A stretch of 64,000 bases of DNA, taken from contig NZ_BNBC01000035.1 of the NCBI RefSeq assembly GCF_014654675.1, positions 1 to 64,000 on the forward strand, in the 5' to 3' direction. Shown here piece after piece: positions 8,031 through 16,539 of the stretch. Positions within the stretch are counted from its first letter, which is position 1; every line of letters begins with the position of its first letter. The notes under the pieces are model-generated. The model saw nothing but the letters and a program-made list of their open reading frames with translations, had not been told where the DNA came from and did no database searches. The translations under genes and the position numbers were made by a program. This DNA is from Streptomyces spiralis (GTDB lineage Bacteria; Actinomycetota; Actinomycetes; Streptomycetales; Streptomycetaceae).

Positions 8031-8385
8031 GGTGGGCTCCCTGCGGTGCTCCCTGCGGCGGTGGATCATCGGGTTCAACGCGTGTTCGACGGGTCGGTCA
8101 CTGTGCGGCACCGTCCGGTGCCCCGGCGGGCCTCCGGAGTGGGGGGTGACCGGGCGGTCGCGGGGAGTGAATCGCGGGCAAACCGCCTGTACGGGGCAGC
8201 AACCATTGCGTTACGGGCGCCTGTCGTGCATGCTCCGGGGAACCGCCACGGAGAGTGCGCGGGATCTGGGCTAAGGAGGAGTGCCGCCGTACCCTTGGGG
8301 GTATGGGGACGGGAAGACGATTCCCGGACACAGCATTCGCCGCAGACTGTCGTCCCCGACAAAGGATCACATCGCCGAGACAGCC
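8031..8385. other. Divergent intergenic region in front of the stress-protein gene
   Basis: 355 bases, no supported gene. It includes a strong Shine-Dalgarno-like AAGGAGGA (8273-8280) that directly abuts a GTG (8281) in frame with the stress protein, too close to serve it, and a sigma-B-like promoter just after. Confidence 0.5.
8279..8304 (+). promoter_or_regulatory. Sigma-B-type promoter of the universal stress gene
   Basis: GAGT (8279-8282), 16 bases, then GGGTAT (8299-8304) fits the Streptomyces stress sigma factor consensus GNNT-N14-16-GGGTAY. The expected transcript would start near 8311, about 75 bases before the USP ATG. The same stretch holds the palindrome TACCC-TTGG-GGGTA (8290-8303), reminiscent of CsoR-family operators, as an alternative reading. 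Confidence 0.45.
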
Positions 8386-8913
8386 ATGGCCGGTCACGAA
8401 TTCTTCGAACCCGCGGACCGCAAGCGGCCGGTCGCCGACCCCGCGTCGGTCGATCCCCTGGCGGAGCAGGAGTCACGCCATCCCTGCGATCCGGCGTTCA
8501 AGCACGGCGTCGTCGTCGGTTTCGACGGATCGAACTCCAGTGAACGCGCCCTCGCCTACGCGATCGGGATGGCCCATCGCACCCGGTCCGGGCTGATCAT
8601 CGTGCATGTGGCCAACCGGCTGCCCACCACGGTGTGGGCGGGCTGCGAGCCCCCGGTCTTCGTGGACGTCCCCGACCACCGCACCGAGGTCCTCGGTCTC
8701 GAGCTCGCGTGCGCGGAGTACCTCGCCGAGGTGCCCTGGATCCTGGTCGAGCGCGGCGGCGACATCTGCCACGAACTCGAGGAGGTCGGCAAGGAGTACG
8801 AGGCGGACGCGATCGTCGTCGGCTCCTCGCACGGCATCGTGGGACGCCTCTTCGGCTCGGTCGCCGGCCGGCTCGCCAAGCGGGCCCAGCGGCCCGTCGT
8901 TGTCATCCCGTAA
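8386..8913 (+). CDS. Universal stress protein (UspA family)
   Basis: Cytoplasmic stress-associated protein, 175 residues from the ATG at 8386 (MAGHEFFEPADR); an open frame runs upstream to a GTG at 8281, so the start is uncertain, but the ATG gives a typical length. One Usp domain occupies about residues 42-175: beta strand GVVVGFDGS, then VVGSSHGIVGRLFGSV, the G-x2-G-x(n)-G-S nucleotide-binding loop of ATP-binding Usp proteins, and a closing RPVVVIP strand. It is followed 140 bases later by a membrane-protein gene in the same direction. The sigma-B-like promoter upstream fits stress or dormancy induction. Specific role unknown. Confidence 0.85.
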   Translation: MAGHEFFEPADRKRPVADPASVDPLAEQESRHPCDPAFKHGVVVGFDGSNSSERALAYAIGMAHRTRSGLIIVHVANRLPTTVWAGCEPPVFVDVPDHRTEVLGLELACAEYLAEVPWILVERGGDICHELEEVGKEYEADAIVVGSSHGIVGRLFGSVAGRLAKRAQRPVVVIP

Positions 8914-9053
8914 CGGTCCCAAATCCCTTTCGTGACCTGGCACATCAGTGTGACGACCGCCCAAGCTACTCGCGCGTAGAAGGTGTTTGTGCCCTTGTGA
9001 AGGGCATATATCGGTCACCGCACAACTGCACACAGGAATGAAGGGAGCCCGCC

Positions 9054-9620
9054 GTGGCCAACGACGTCTCTGCGGGAAGCACCACCACCACGATCGCCGG
9101 CCGACTCGCGCTGTTCGTCACCCTGTTGGCCTTCGGCCTCGGGTACACGAGGGTCATCCACTCCGTGACGGCGGACGACGCCGTGACCATCGCTCACTAT
9201 GTCGGCGGCGTAGCCCTGTTCCTCGTCGGGCTGCTGGCCTTCCGCGACCACGACAGTGCCTCCGGCACGGCCTACACCGCCGTCGGAGCCCTGTGGTTCA
9301 CCTGGGCACTGTCCTCCGGCAACCAGATCTCGGCCAACGGCTCGGGCCTGTTCCTGGCCCTGTTCGCCGCCGTGGTCCTCTCGCTCACCCTCGCGGGCGG
9401 CGACCAGCTCACCCAGGCCACCTACGGGCTGTTCTTCGTCTCCCTGCTCCTGCTCGCCGTGGCGCGCTTCGCCGACAACTCCAGCCTGGCGAAGGCGGGC
9501 GGCTGGTTCGCCGTGGCGGCCGGGGCGGTCGCCTGGTACGCGGCGACCGCGGCCCTCGCGCACTGGCCGACGGCCCTTTCGCGACGCGCTGCCGGCCGAG
9601 GTGTGACGGCCACCGGCTGA
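9054..9620 (+). CDS. GPR1/FUN34/YaaH-type membrane protein
   Basis: 188 residues from GTG at 9054, with GAAGGGAG seven to fourteen bases upstream. Six predicted membrane helices fill residues 15-175 with very short loops, the layout of the YaaH/SatP acetate-succinate transporter family, although the canonical NPAPLGL motif of that family is not seen, so membership is a guess from fold and from memory of Streptomyces annotation. Motifs such as YVGGVALFLVGLLAF and WFTWALSSGNQ are visible. It ends before a strong bidirectional terminator shared with glmS. Transport of a small carboxylate is possible but unproven. Confidence 0.65.
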   Translation: MANDVSAGSTTTTIAGRLALFVTLLAFGLGYTRVIHSVTADDAVTIAHYVGGVALFLVGLLAFRDHDSASGTAYTAVGALWFTWALSSGNQISANGSGLFLALFAAVVLSLTLAGGDQLTQATYGLFFVSLLLLAVARFADNSSLAKAGGWFAVAAGAVAWYAATAALAHWPTALSRRAAGRGVTATG

Positions 9621-9665
9621 GCAGCCGTCGGGCCGGGGTTCTGGGCGGGCCCCGGCCCCTGAAGA

Positions 9666-9704
9666 GAACGACCCCCTGTGCAGGTGGCACACAGGGGGTC
9701 GTTC
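9666..9704. terminator. Bidirectional terminator between YaaH-like gene and glmS
   Basis: Perfect 15-bp inverted repeat GAACGACCCCCTGTG (9666-9680) and CACAGGGGGTCGTTC (9690-9704), nine-base loop, between two convergent genes. Confidence 0.85.
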
Positions 9705-9737
9705 ACGTCCGGCCGGGGACAGCCGCGAGGGCGGTGT

Positions 9738-11555
9738 CTACTCCACCGTCACCGACTTCGCCAGGTTCCGCGGCTTGTCGATGTCCCGGCCCAGCGCCAA
9801 CGCCGTGTGGTAGGCGAGGAGTTGCAGCGGGATGCCCATGAGGATCGGGTCCAGCTCGTCCTCGTTCTTGGGCACGACGATCGTCTGGTCGGCCTTCTCC
9901 TGCTCCTGGTGGGCGACGGCGAGGATCTTGCCGCTGCGGGCCTTGATCTCCTCCATGGCCGCGCGGTTCTTCTCCAGCAGGTCGTCGTCCGGCACGATCG
10001 CCACCGTCGGCAGCGCGGGCTCGATCAGCGCCAGCGGGCCGTGCTTGAGCTCGGAGGCCGGGTAGGCCTCGGCGTGGATGTAGGAGACCTCCTTGAGCTT
10101 CAGGGAGGCCTCGCGGGCCACCGGGTAGCCCCGGACGCGGCCGATGAAGAGCATCGAGCGGGCGTCGGCGTAGCTCTTCGCCAGCTGCTCGATCTCCTCC
10201 TCCTGCTTCATGATCTCGGAGATCTGCGCGGGCAGCTTGCGCAGCCCCTCGATGATGCGCTTGCCGTCGCGCACCGACAGGTCGCGGATCCGGCCGAGGT
10301 GCAGTGCGAGGAGCGCGAAGGCCACGGTCGTGTTGGTGAAGCACTTGGTGGAGACCACGCACACCTCGGGACCGGCGTGCACGTAGATGCCGCCGTCCGC
10401 CTCGCGGGCGATCGCCGAACCCACCACGTTGACGACGCCGAGGACCCGCGCGCCCTTGCGCTTGAGCTCCTGAACGGCCGCCAGCACGTCGTAGGTCTCA
10501 CCGGACTGGGAGACCGCGATGTACAGCGTGTCGGGGTCCACGACCGCGTTGCGGTACCGGAACTCGGAGGCCGGCTCGGCGTCGGCGGGGATCCGGGCCA
10601 GCTCCTCGATCATCTGGGCGCCGATCATGCCGGCGTGGTAGGAGGTGCCGCAGCCGAGGATCTTCACCCGGCGCACCGCGCGCGCCTCACGGGCGTCGAG
10701 GTTGATGCCGCCCAGGTGCACGGTGGCGAACCGGTCGTCGATCCGGCCGCGCAGCACCCGGTCCACGGCCTCGGCCTGCTCGTGGATCTCCTTGTGCATG
10801 TAGGTGTCGTGGCCGCCCATGTCGTAGGAGGCCGCCTCCCACTCCACGGTGGTCGGCTCGGCGGTGGTCCGGGTGCCCTCGGTGGTGTACGTGCGGAAGT
10901 CGTCGGCCTTGAGGGTGGCCATCTCGCCGTCGTCGAGGGTGACTATCTGCCGGGTGTGGGTGACCAGCGCGGCGATGTCGGAGGCGACGAACATCTCCTT
11001 CTCGCCGATGCCGAGCACGACCGGGGAGCCGTTGCGGGCCACCACGATGCGGTCGGAGAAGTCGGCGTGCATGACCGCGATGCCGTACGTGCCCTCGACC
11101 AGGCGGAGGGCGGCGCGGACCTTCTCCTCCAGCGTCTCGGCCTCGGAGCGGGCGATGAGGTGGACGAGGACCTCGGTGTCGGTCTCGGAGAGGAACTCCA
11201 CGCCGTCCGCCTCCAGCTTGCGGCGCAGGTCGGCGGCGTTGTCGATGATGCCGTTGTGCACGACGGCGACCTTGTCGTCGCCCGACATGTGCGGGTGGGC
11301 GTTCACGTCGGACGGGGCGCCGTGGGTGGCCCAGCGGGTGTGGGCGATGCCGGTGGTGCCCTTGAAGCGCGCCGGGACCTTGGCCTCCAGGTCGCGTACC
11401 CGGCCCTTGGCCTTGACCATCTTCAGGCCGGCCGCCTTCGGCGAGGTGACGACGATGCCCGCCGAGTCGTAGCCGCGGTACTCCAGGCGCTGCAGGCCCT
11501 CCAGGAGCAGCGGGGCGACGTCACGCTTGCCGATGTATCCGACGATTCCGCACAT
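9738..11555 (-). CDS. glmS: Glutamine--fructose-6-phosphate aminotransferase
   Basis: Makes glucosamine-6-phosphate from fructose-6-phosphate and glutamine, the entry to UDP-GlcNAc and cell-wall precursors. 605 residues: N-terminal class II glutamine amidotransferase (about 2-215) with the nucleophile Cys2 right after the start Met (MCGIVGYIGKRD) and RWATHG, then two SIS sugar-isomerase domains (about 280-420 and 450-600; GCGTSYHAG, SQSGETYD), ending in the family signature AKSVTVE. The length is standard. From memory Streptomyces carries two glmS genes and this position corresponds to the second one; this cannot be checked within the window. The gene downstream on the other strand is convergent; the next minus-strand gene upstream is 53 bases away. 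Confidence 0.96.
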   Translation of the reverse strand: MCGIVGYIGKRDVAPLLLEGLQRLEYRGYDSAGIVVTSPKAAGLKMVKAKGRVRDLEAKVPARFKGTTGIAHTRWATHGAPSDVNAHPHMSGDDKVAVVHNGIIDNAADLRRKLEADGVEFLSETDTEVLVHLIARSEAETLEEKVRAALRLVEGTYGIAVMHADFSDRIVVARNGSPVVLGIGEKEMFVASDIAALVTHTRQIVTLDDGEMATLKADDFRTYTTEGTRTTAEPTTVEWEAASYDMGGHDTYMHKEIHEQAEAVDRVLRGRIDDRFATVHLGGINLDAREARAVRRVKILGCGTSYHAGMIGAQMIEELARIPADAEPASEFRYRNAVVDPDTLYIAVSQSGETYDVLAAVQELKRKGARVLGVVNVVGSAIAREADGGIYVHAGPEVCVVSTKCFTNTTVAFALLALHLGRIRDLSVRDGKRIIEGLRKLPAQISEIMKQEEEIEQLAKSYADARSMLFIGRVRGYPVAREASLKLKEVSYIHAEAYPASELKHGPLALIEPALPTVAIVPDDDLLEKNRAAMEEIKARSGKILAVAHQEQEKADQTIVVPKNEDELDPILMGIPLQLLAYHTALALGRDIDKPRNLAKSVTVE

Positions 11556-11608
11556 ATAAGTCCCTTTTGTCCCCGAGTTGATGTCGCTGTCGTCTCCGGC
11601 GGCGGTGG

Positions 11609-11866
11609 TCAGCCGTAGACGATCCGCCGCAACTGCCGCAGCGAGAGCTCCGGCGGTGCCACCGCGCGGTACTTCAGTTCCGCCCCGATCCGTTCGAAGA
11701 TCTCCGCGTTCACCAGGCCCTGGGCCTGCATCTCGCGGTGGCGGCGACGGACGAACTCCTCGGTCGTCTCGTCGAAGTAGGCGAGCACGTCCTGGACCAC
11801 CCGCAGCGCCTCGCCCCGGTTCAGGGGCGTGGACCGCGTCAGATGATCAACGAGTTCGTCGTGCAC
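11609..11866 (-). CDS. Small conserved actinobacterial protein, unknown function
   Basis: 85 residues from a GTG at 11866 (AGGA eight bases upstream); an alternative TTG start at 11902 would add 12 residues (MRKYLPYSRIYR). Soluble, mostly helical and highly charged, with EALRVVQDVLAYFDETTEEF and an EIFERIGAELKYR segment; C-terminus LRQLRRIVYG. I remember homologues beside glmS in other streptomycetes but no function. No membrane segment, signal peptide or known domain is visible. It could be cotranscribed with glmS, which starts 53 bases downstream on the same strand. Confidence 0.7.
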   Translation of the reverse strand: MHDELVDHLTRSTPLNRGEALRVVQDVLAYFDETTEEFVRRRHREMQAQGLVNAEIFERIGAELKYRAVAPPELSLRQLRRIVYG

Positions 11867-11931
11867 CCGGTAGATCCTGGAGTACGGGAGATACTTTCGC
11901 AAGAATCTTGCCCGATTTCGGGCAGGCGCCT

Positions 11932-11975
11932 GTTCAGGTGCTGGTGAAGCGCTGTTCGCGCCCTGTCCATCCGGC
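11932..11975 (+). promoter_or_regulatory. PHO-box-like array of four 11-bp units
   Basis: Four adjoining 11-base units, GTTCAGGTGCT, GGTGAAGCGCT, GTTCGCGCCCT and GTCCATCCGGC (11932-11975). The last matches the PhoP direct-repeat unit GTTCACCCGGC at 9 of 11 positions; units one and three keep GTTC in register. It lies 41 bases before the phosphatase start. PhoR-PhoP control under phosphate limitation is inferred. Confidence 0.45.
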
Positions 11976-12016
11976 GGCCCGCGTCCTGTCGCGCTGGTGA
12001 AGCATTTTCAGACGCC

Positions 12017-13597
12017 ATGGACATTCCACGCATGGGCGTACCCGAGAAGCTGGCCGAGCGCATGAGCATGGCCGAACAGCACGAGTACCTGCGCTCCAGA
12101 TTCTCGCGGCGCACGATGATCAGGGGCGGTGCGGTCACCCTCGGCGCCGTCGCCGGTGGCGCGTTCGTACCGGGCGCCACCGCCCAGGCCGCCACCCCGA
12201 CGCCGGCCACCGCCCCGGCCACCGAGACCGTCGACGGCTCCCTCGTCGCCCCCTTCGGCCGCCACCTCGCCTACGGCAACGACCCGCGCACGGAGATGAC
12301 GATCTCCTGGCAGGTCCCGGTCGCCGTGAAGAAGCCGTTCATCCGCGTCGGCGCCCACCCCTGGGACCTCTCCCGCAAGATCGAGGCGGAGGTCCGCACC
12401 CTCTACACCCCCGCCGGTGTCGGCGCGAGCGGCGACCACACGCAGTACTACCTGCACGCCAAGCTCACCCACCTGCGCCCCGGCAGGACGTACTACTACG
12501 GCGTCGGCCACCAGGGCTTCGACCCGGCCGAGCCGCACCTGCTGGGCACCCTGGGCACCTTCACCACCGCCCCCGACCACAAGCAGCCGTTCACCTTCAC
12601 GGCCTTCGGCGACCAGGGCGTGAGCTACCACGCCCTGGCCAACGACAGCCTGATCCTCGGCCAGAACCCGGCCTTCCACCTGCACGCCGGCGACATCGCC
12701 TACGGCGACCCGGCCGGCCAGGGCAAGACCTCCGACACCGTCTTCGACTCGCGCACCTGGGACCAGTTCCTCGCCCAGACCGAGTCGGTCGCCAAGTCCG
12801 TCCCGTGGATGGTCAGCTACGGCAACCACGACATGGAGGCCTGGTACTCGCCCAACGGCTACGGCGGCGAGGAGGCCCGCTTCACGCTCCCCGACAACGG
12901 GCCGGACAAGAAGAACCTGCCCGGCGTCTACTCCTTCGTCTACGGCAACACGGCGATCATCTCGCTCGACCCCAACGACATCTCCTTCGAGATCCCGGCC
13001 AACCTCGGCATCTCCGGCGGCACCCAGACCAAGTGGTTCGAGGCCCAGCTGAAGAAGTTCCGGGCCGCGCGGGACATCGACTTCGTCATCGTGTTCTTCC
13101 ACCACTGCGCGTACTGCACGTCCACGGCGCACGCCTCGGAGGGGGGTGTGCGGCAGGAGTGGGTGCCGCTGTTCGAGAAGTACGACGTCGACCTCGTCAT
13201 CAACGGCCACAACCACCAGTACGAGCGCACCGACGTCATCAAGGGCAACGCCGTCACCAAGAAGCTCCCGATCGGCGGCACGGCATACCCCGAGACCGAG
13301 GGTGTGGTGTACGTCACGGCGGGCGCCGCGGGCCGCAGCCTGTACGCGTTCAGCGCGCCCGACTCCTACGAGGGACACGAGCACGAGGTCGACTCCGTCG
13401 CCTCCTTCGTCAACCTCAAGGACGGCAAGCAGAACGAGACGGTCGCCTGGTCCCGGGTGCGCTACCTCAACTACTCCTTCCTGCGCGTGGACGTCACGCC
13501 CGCACCGAAGGGCCGTTACGCCACCCTGAAGGTCCAGGGCATCGCCGAGACCGGTGACAGGATCGACCACTTCACGGTGGCCCGCCGCGCGAAGTGA
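12017..13597 (+). CDS. Tat-exported purple acid phosphatase-like metallophosphoesterase
   Basis: Secreted enzyme expected to hydrolyse phosphate esters outside the cell. 526 residues from ATG 12017; ATGs at codons 6 and 16 are alternative starts, and no clear ribosome site decides. A twin-arginine signal (SRRTMIRGG, residues 30-38) precedes a hydrophobic stretch and an AQAA cleavage region near 57-60. A fibronectin-like purple acid phosphatase N-terminal domain (about 70-185, LRPGRTYYYGVG) is followed by the metallophosphoesterase domain with FGDQG, HAGDIAYGD, YGNHDMEAW, FFHH and NGHNHQYERT, which carry the metal ligands. A PHO-box-like array lies upstream. It converges on a DUF4429 gene with a shared terminator. 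Confidence 0.88.
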   Translation: MDIPRMGVPEKLAERMSMAEQHEYLRSRFSRRTMIRGGAVTLGAVAGGAFVPGATAQAATPTPATAPATETVDGSLVAPFGRHLAYGNDPRTEMTISWQVPVAVKKPFIRVGAHPWDLSRKIEAEVRTLYTPAGVGASGDHTQYYLHAKLTHLRPGRTYYYGVGHQGFDPAEPHLLGTLGTFTTAPDHKQPFTFTAFGDQGVSYHALANDSLILGQNPAFHLHAGDIAYGDPAGQGKTSDTVFDSRTWDQFLAQTESVAKSVPWMVSYGNHDMEAWYSPNGYGGEEARFTLPDNGPDKKNLPGVYSFVYGNTAIISLDPNDISFEIPANLGISGGTQTKWFEAQLKKFRAARDIDFVIVFFHHCAYCTSTAHASEGGVRQEWVPLFEKYDVDLVINGHNHQYERTDVIKGNAVTKKLPIGGTAYPETEGVVYVTAGAAGRSLYAFSAPDSYEGHEHEVDSVASFVNLKDGKQNETVAWSRVRYLNYSFLRVDVTPAPKGRYATLKVQGIAETGDRIDHFTVARRAK

Positions 13598-13614
13598 CGC
13601 AACCGCTGCCTGGG

Positions 13615-13654
13615 GCGGTCCTCACGCGCGGCCTCACATGCGCTTGAGGACCGC
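13615..13654. terminator. Bidirectional terminator overlapping the DUF4429 gene end
   Basis: Perfect 10-bp repeat GCGGTCCTCA (13615-13624) and TGAGGACCGC (13645-13654). The right arm lies inside the last codons of the minus-strand DUF4429 gene. Confidence 0.6.
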
Positions 13655-14563
13655 CTGCTTGGCCAGGGTGAACTCCTCGTCGGTGAGCACCCCCGTGCGG
13701 TGCAGCTCACCGAGCTCGCGCAGCCGCCGCAGCAGCGCGTCGTGGTCGTCCTCGGCCGCCGCGCGCTGCTGCGGGACCCCGGCCTCCGGGGCCCGTACCA
13801 CCGCCGTGTCCGGTACGGCCCCGGGGCCCGCCGCCCGTATCTCCCCGGGCTTTCCGCCGGACGAGGCGGGATGCGGCAGCCGCACCTGCACCGCCGCCGC
13901 GACCAGCGCCATCAGTGGGTCCTTCTTGAAGCCCCACAGCTCCACCGCGTGCGGGTCGTACTTCGGCGGGGTCCCGGTCGGCGCGCCGCGCACCGTGAAG
14001 CGCAGCCAGCCGTTCTCCAGCCCGGCCGCGGGCACCCACTCCACAGCCGTGATGTCCGCCAGTGCGAGGGAGCGGGCGCCCCCGGCGGCCTTGGCGTCCT
14101 CCGTCTTCCAGTTCCACTCCAGCCGCACCTGCTCGCCGTCGAAGCTCGCCGTGCCGTCCCCGGCGGCCACCGACACCGGCAGCGATGGGCCGGACAGCAG
14201 ATACCGCGTCACCGGATCGGGTGAAACCCGCTCCAGCAGCAGGGCGCTGCGCACCTCGTCCACGAAGTACTCGGCGACGCCGTACCGGTCGGACTCCACC
14301 AGCAGTTGGTAGGGGTCGTGGGGCTCGGTCAGCCGGCCGCCGGTGGCGAGCAGCAGCGGGTCGGCCCCGTCCCGCAGCCGCAGCCTGAGCCGTCCCGTCT
14401 TCTTCCCCTGCTCGAAGGAGACGCCCGCCAAGGCTTCCAGCGGGACGGTGAGTTCCCCCAGCGTACGGCGGAGCAGACCGACGTTCCGGTCCCGTCCGGG
14501 AGTCAGCCGGAGGGCTTCGCCGTCGAACGTCCAGGTGCCGTCCTTCTGGATGATTTCCGCCAT
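13634..14563 (-). CDS. DUF4429 and SHOCT domain protein
   Basis: 309 residues. The N-terminal two thirds hold two PH-like DUF4429 repeats (about 5-110 and 125-235; WTFDGEALRLTPG and the matching second copy ASFDGEQVRLEW), then a Pro/Ala-rich linker and a C-terminal SHOCT helix pair (about 275-309; LGELHRTGVLTDEEFTLAKQ). SHOCT tails are thought to mediate oligomerisation or membrane-proximal assembly. The protein is soluble with no signal peptide; function is unknown. The ATG at 14563 begins MAEIIQKDGTW, conserved in the family as I recall it. It is divergent from the GH20 gene (90-base gap). Confidence 0.88.
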   Translation of the reverse strand: MAEIIQKDGTWTFDGEALRLTPGRDRNVGLLRRTLGELTVPLEALAGVSFEQGKKTGRLRLRLRDGADPLLLATGGRLTEPHDPYQLLVESDRYGVAEYFVDEVRSALLLERVSPDPVTRYLLSGPSLPVSVAAGDGTASFDGEQVRLEWNWKTEDAKAAGGARSLALADITAVEWVPAAGLENGWLRFTVRGAPTGTPPKYDPHAVELWGFKKDPLMALVAAAVQVRLPHPASSGGKPGEIRAAGPGAVPDTAVVRAPEAGVPQQRAAAEDDHDALLRRLRELGELHRTGVLTDEEFTLAKQAVLKRM

Positions 14564-14652
14564 GGGGGGATTGTTTCACCGCTGATGCGAGAGAGTGGTC
14601 TACACCCATCGGGTGCTCGCCGAGCCCTCGAACCCGTGTGAAGGGAGCGCAT

Positions 14653-16278
14653 GTGAGACGGCACCACAGCACGACTCCCCGCAAGCCACGTACGACCACC
14701 CGGGTGACCCGCGTCCTCGGTTCGCTGCTGCTCGTGGCGGCGGCCGGGGCCTTCACGGTCGCCGCCACGCCCGCCAAGGGCGGGCCGCCGGCCGCGACCC
14801 CGCTCAGCCAGGTGATCCCCGCGCCCGCCTCCGTCCACGCGGGCGGAGCCGCGTACCGCATCACGTCCGCGACCCGTATCCGCGTCGACGGCGGCGCCGA
14901 GGCCCGCCGGGTCGGCACGTACCTCGCGGACGTCCTGCGGCCCTCGACCGGCTACCGGCTGCCGCTGACCACGCACGGCCCGGCTGGTATCCGGCTGCGC
15001 CTGGCGGGGGGCGCGTTCGGCGCCGAGGGCTACCGCCTCGACAGCGGGCCCAAAGGCGTGACCATCACCGCCCGTGAACCGGCCGGTCTCTTCCACGGCG
15101 TGCAGACCCTGCGCCAGCTGCTGCCCGCCGCCGTCGAGAAGAAGTCCGCGCAGCCCGGCCCCTGGCTGGTCGCGGGCGGCACAGTCCAGGACAGCCCCCG
15201 CTACGCCTACCGCGGCGCCATGCTCGACGTCTCCCGCCACTTCTTCACCGTCGACCAGGTGAAGCGGTACATCGACGAGCTCGCCCTCTACAAGATCAAC
15301 AAGCTGCATCTGCACCTCAGCGACGACCAGGGCTGGCGCATCGCCATAGACTCCTGGCCGCGCCTGGCGACCTACGGCGGCTCCACCCAGGTCGGCGGCG
15401 GCCAGGGCGGCTACTACACCAAGGCCGACTACAAGGAGATCGTCCGCTACGCCGCCTCCCGCTACCTGGAGGTCGTGCCCGAGATCGACATGCCCGGCCA
15501 CACCAACGCCGCCCTCGCCTCCTACGCCGACCTGAACTGCGACGGCGTGGCGCCCCCGCTCTACACCGGTACCAAGGTCGGCTTCAGCTCGCTGTGCGTG
15601 CCCAAGGAGGCCACCTACGACTTCGTGGACGACGTGATCCGTGAGCTGGCCGCCATCACCCCGGGCCGCTACCTGCACATCGGCGGCGACGAGGCGCACT
15701 CCACCAGCCACGAGGACTACGTGAAGTTCATGGACCGGGTGCAGCCCATCGTCGCCAAGTACGGCAAGACGGTCGTCGGCTGGCACCAGCTGACCGGCGC
15801 CACCCCGGCCAAGGGCGCCCTCGCCCAGTACTGGGGCCTGGACTCCACCAGCGCCGCCGAGAAGGCACAGGTCGCCCAGGCCGCGCAGAACGGCACCGGA
15901 CTGATCCTGTCCCCGGCCGACCGGGTCTACCTCGACATGAAGTACACCAAGGACACCCCGCTGGGGCTGGCCTGGGCCGGCTACGTCGAGGTCCAGCGGT
16001 CCTACGACTGGGACCCGGGCAGCTATCTGCCGGGCGCGCCCGCCTCCGCGGTCAAGGGCGTCGAGGCCCCGCTGTGGTCGGAGACCCTGTCCACCTCCCC
16101 CCAGATCGAGTACATGGCCTTCCCCCGGCTGCCCGGCGCCGCCGAGCTGGGCTGGTCCCCGGCGGCCACCCACGACTGGGACACCTACAAGGTGCGGCTC
16201 GCCGCGCAGGCCCCGCGCTGGGACGCCCTGGGCATCGGCTACTACCGCTCGCCCCAGGTGCCCTGGCCCGCCGAGTAG
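14653..16278 (+). CDS. Secreted GH20 beta-N-acetylhexosaminidase
   Basis: Exo-enzyme releasing N-acetylglucosamine from chitin oligomers and similar glycans. 541 residues from GTG 14653, supported by AAGGGAG at 14641-14647; an in-frame GTG five codons upstream is less well placed. An N-terminal signal peptide (basic start, hydrophobic TRVLGSLLLVAAAGAFTVAA) is followed by the GH20b domain (about 50-170, FHGVQTLRQLLPA) and the GH20 barrel (about 180-520). The catalytic pair is Asp346-Glu347 in HIGGDEAHS; the WHQLTG and YWGLD strands are also visible. A strong terminator follows. With NagZ-like and glmS genes in the window it fits amino-sugar scavenging. Confidence 0.93.
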   Translation: MRRHHSTTPRKPRTTTRVTRVLGSLLLVAAAGAFTVAATPAKGGPPAATPLSQVIPAPASVHAGGAAYRITSATRIRVDGGAEARRVGTYLADVLRPSTGYRLPLTTHGPAGIRLRLAGGAFGAEGYRLDSGPKGVTITAREPAGLFHGVQTLRQLLPAAVEKKSAQPGPWLVAGGTVQDSPRYAYRGAMLDVSRHFFTVDQVKRYIDELALYKINKLHLHLSDDQGWRIAIDSWPRLATYGGSTQVGGGQGGYYTKADYKEIVRYAASRYLEVVPEIDMPGHTNAALASYADLNCDGVAPPLYTGTKVGFSSLCVPKEATYDFVDDVIRELAAITPGRYLHIGGDEAHSTSHEDYVKFMDRVQPIVAKYGKTVVGWHQLTGATPAKGALAQYWGLDSTSAAEKAQVAQAAQNGTGLILSPADRVYLDMKYTKDTPLGLAWAGYVEVQRSYDWDPGSYLPGAPASAVKGVEAPLWSETLSTSPQIEYMAFPRLPGAAELGWSPAATHDWDTYKVRLAAQAPRWDALGIGYYRSPQVPWPAE

Positions 16279-16295
16279 GCCGGACGCACACCGAC

Positions 16296-16328
16296 GGGCG
16301 CCCCGGAGGACCGTACTCCGGGGCGCCC
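16296..16328 (+). terminator. Strong terminator after the hexosaminidase gene
   Basis: Perfect 13-bp inverted repeat GGGCGCCCCGGAG (16296-16308) and CTCCGGGGCGCCC (16316-16328) with a 7-base loop, 17 bases after the stop codon; flanking GAC/GTC can extend pairing. Confidence 0.85.
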
Positions 16329-16346
16329 GCCCGTCCTCCGGCCCTG

Positions 16347-16539
16347 GGGGGTGTCTCGCCGATCATGCCGGGCTCGCGGCGCCTGGCACCGCACCTCGCG
16401 GCGTTGTCGGCGGTCGCCGATGCTCCGCATCGGCTCCCTCCTCCGCCTTGCGATGTTCCCCCACTGCCTGAACGGCGTGGGAGGTGCCCCCACCACCAGC
16501 CACCGCTCCCTGATCCGGCCTGATCGACGAGACACCCCC
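16347..16539. mobile_element. MITE-like element with 19-bp terminal inverted repeats
   Basis: 193 bases bounded by GGGGGTGTCTCGCCGATCA (16347-16365) and TGATCGACGAGACACCCCC (16521-16539), 18 of 19 paired. The interior has the word TGGGAGGTGCCCCCA and the surrounding GC-rich hairpin that I recognise as a frequent dispersed repeat in streptomycete genomes. No transposase is encoded and no target duplication is obvious. The right end touches the stop codon of desD, so the repeat may also act as its 3' end. Confidence 0.6.
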
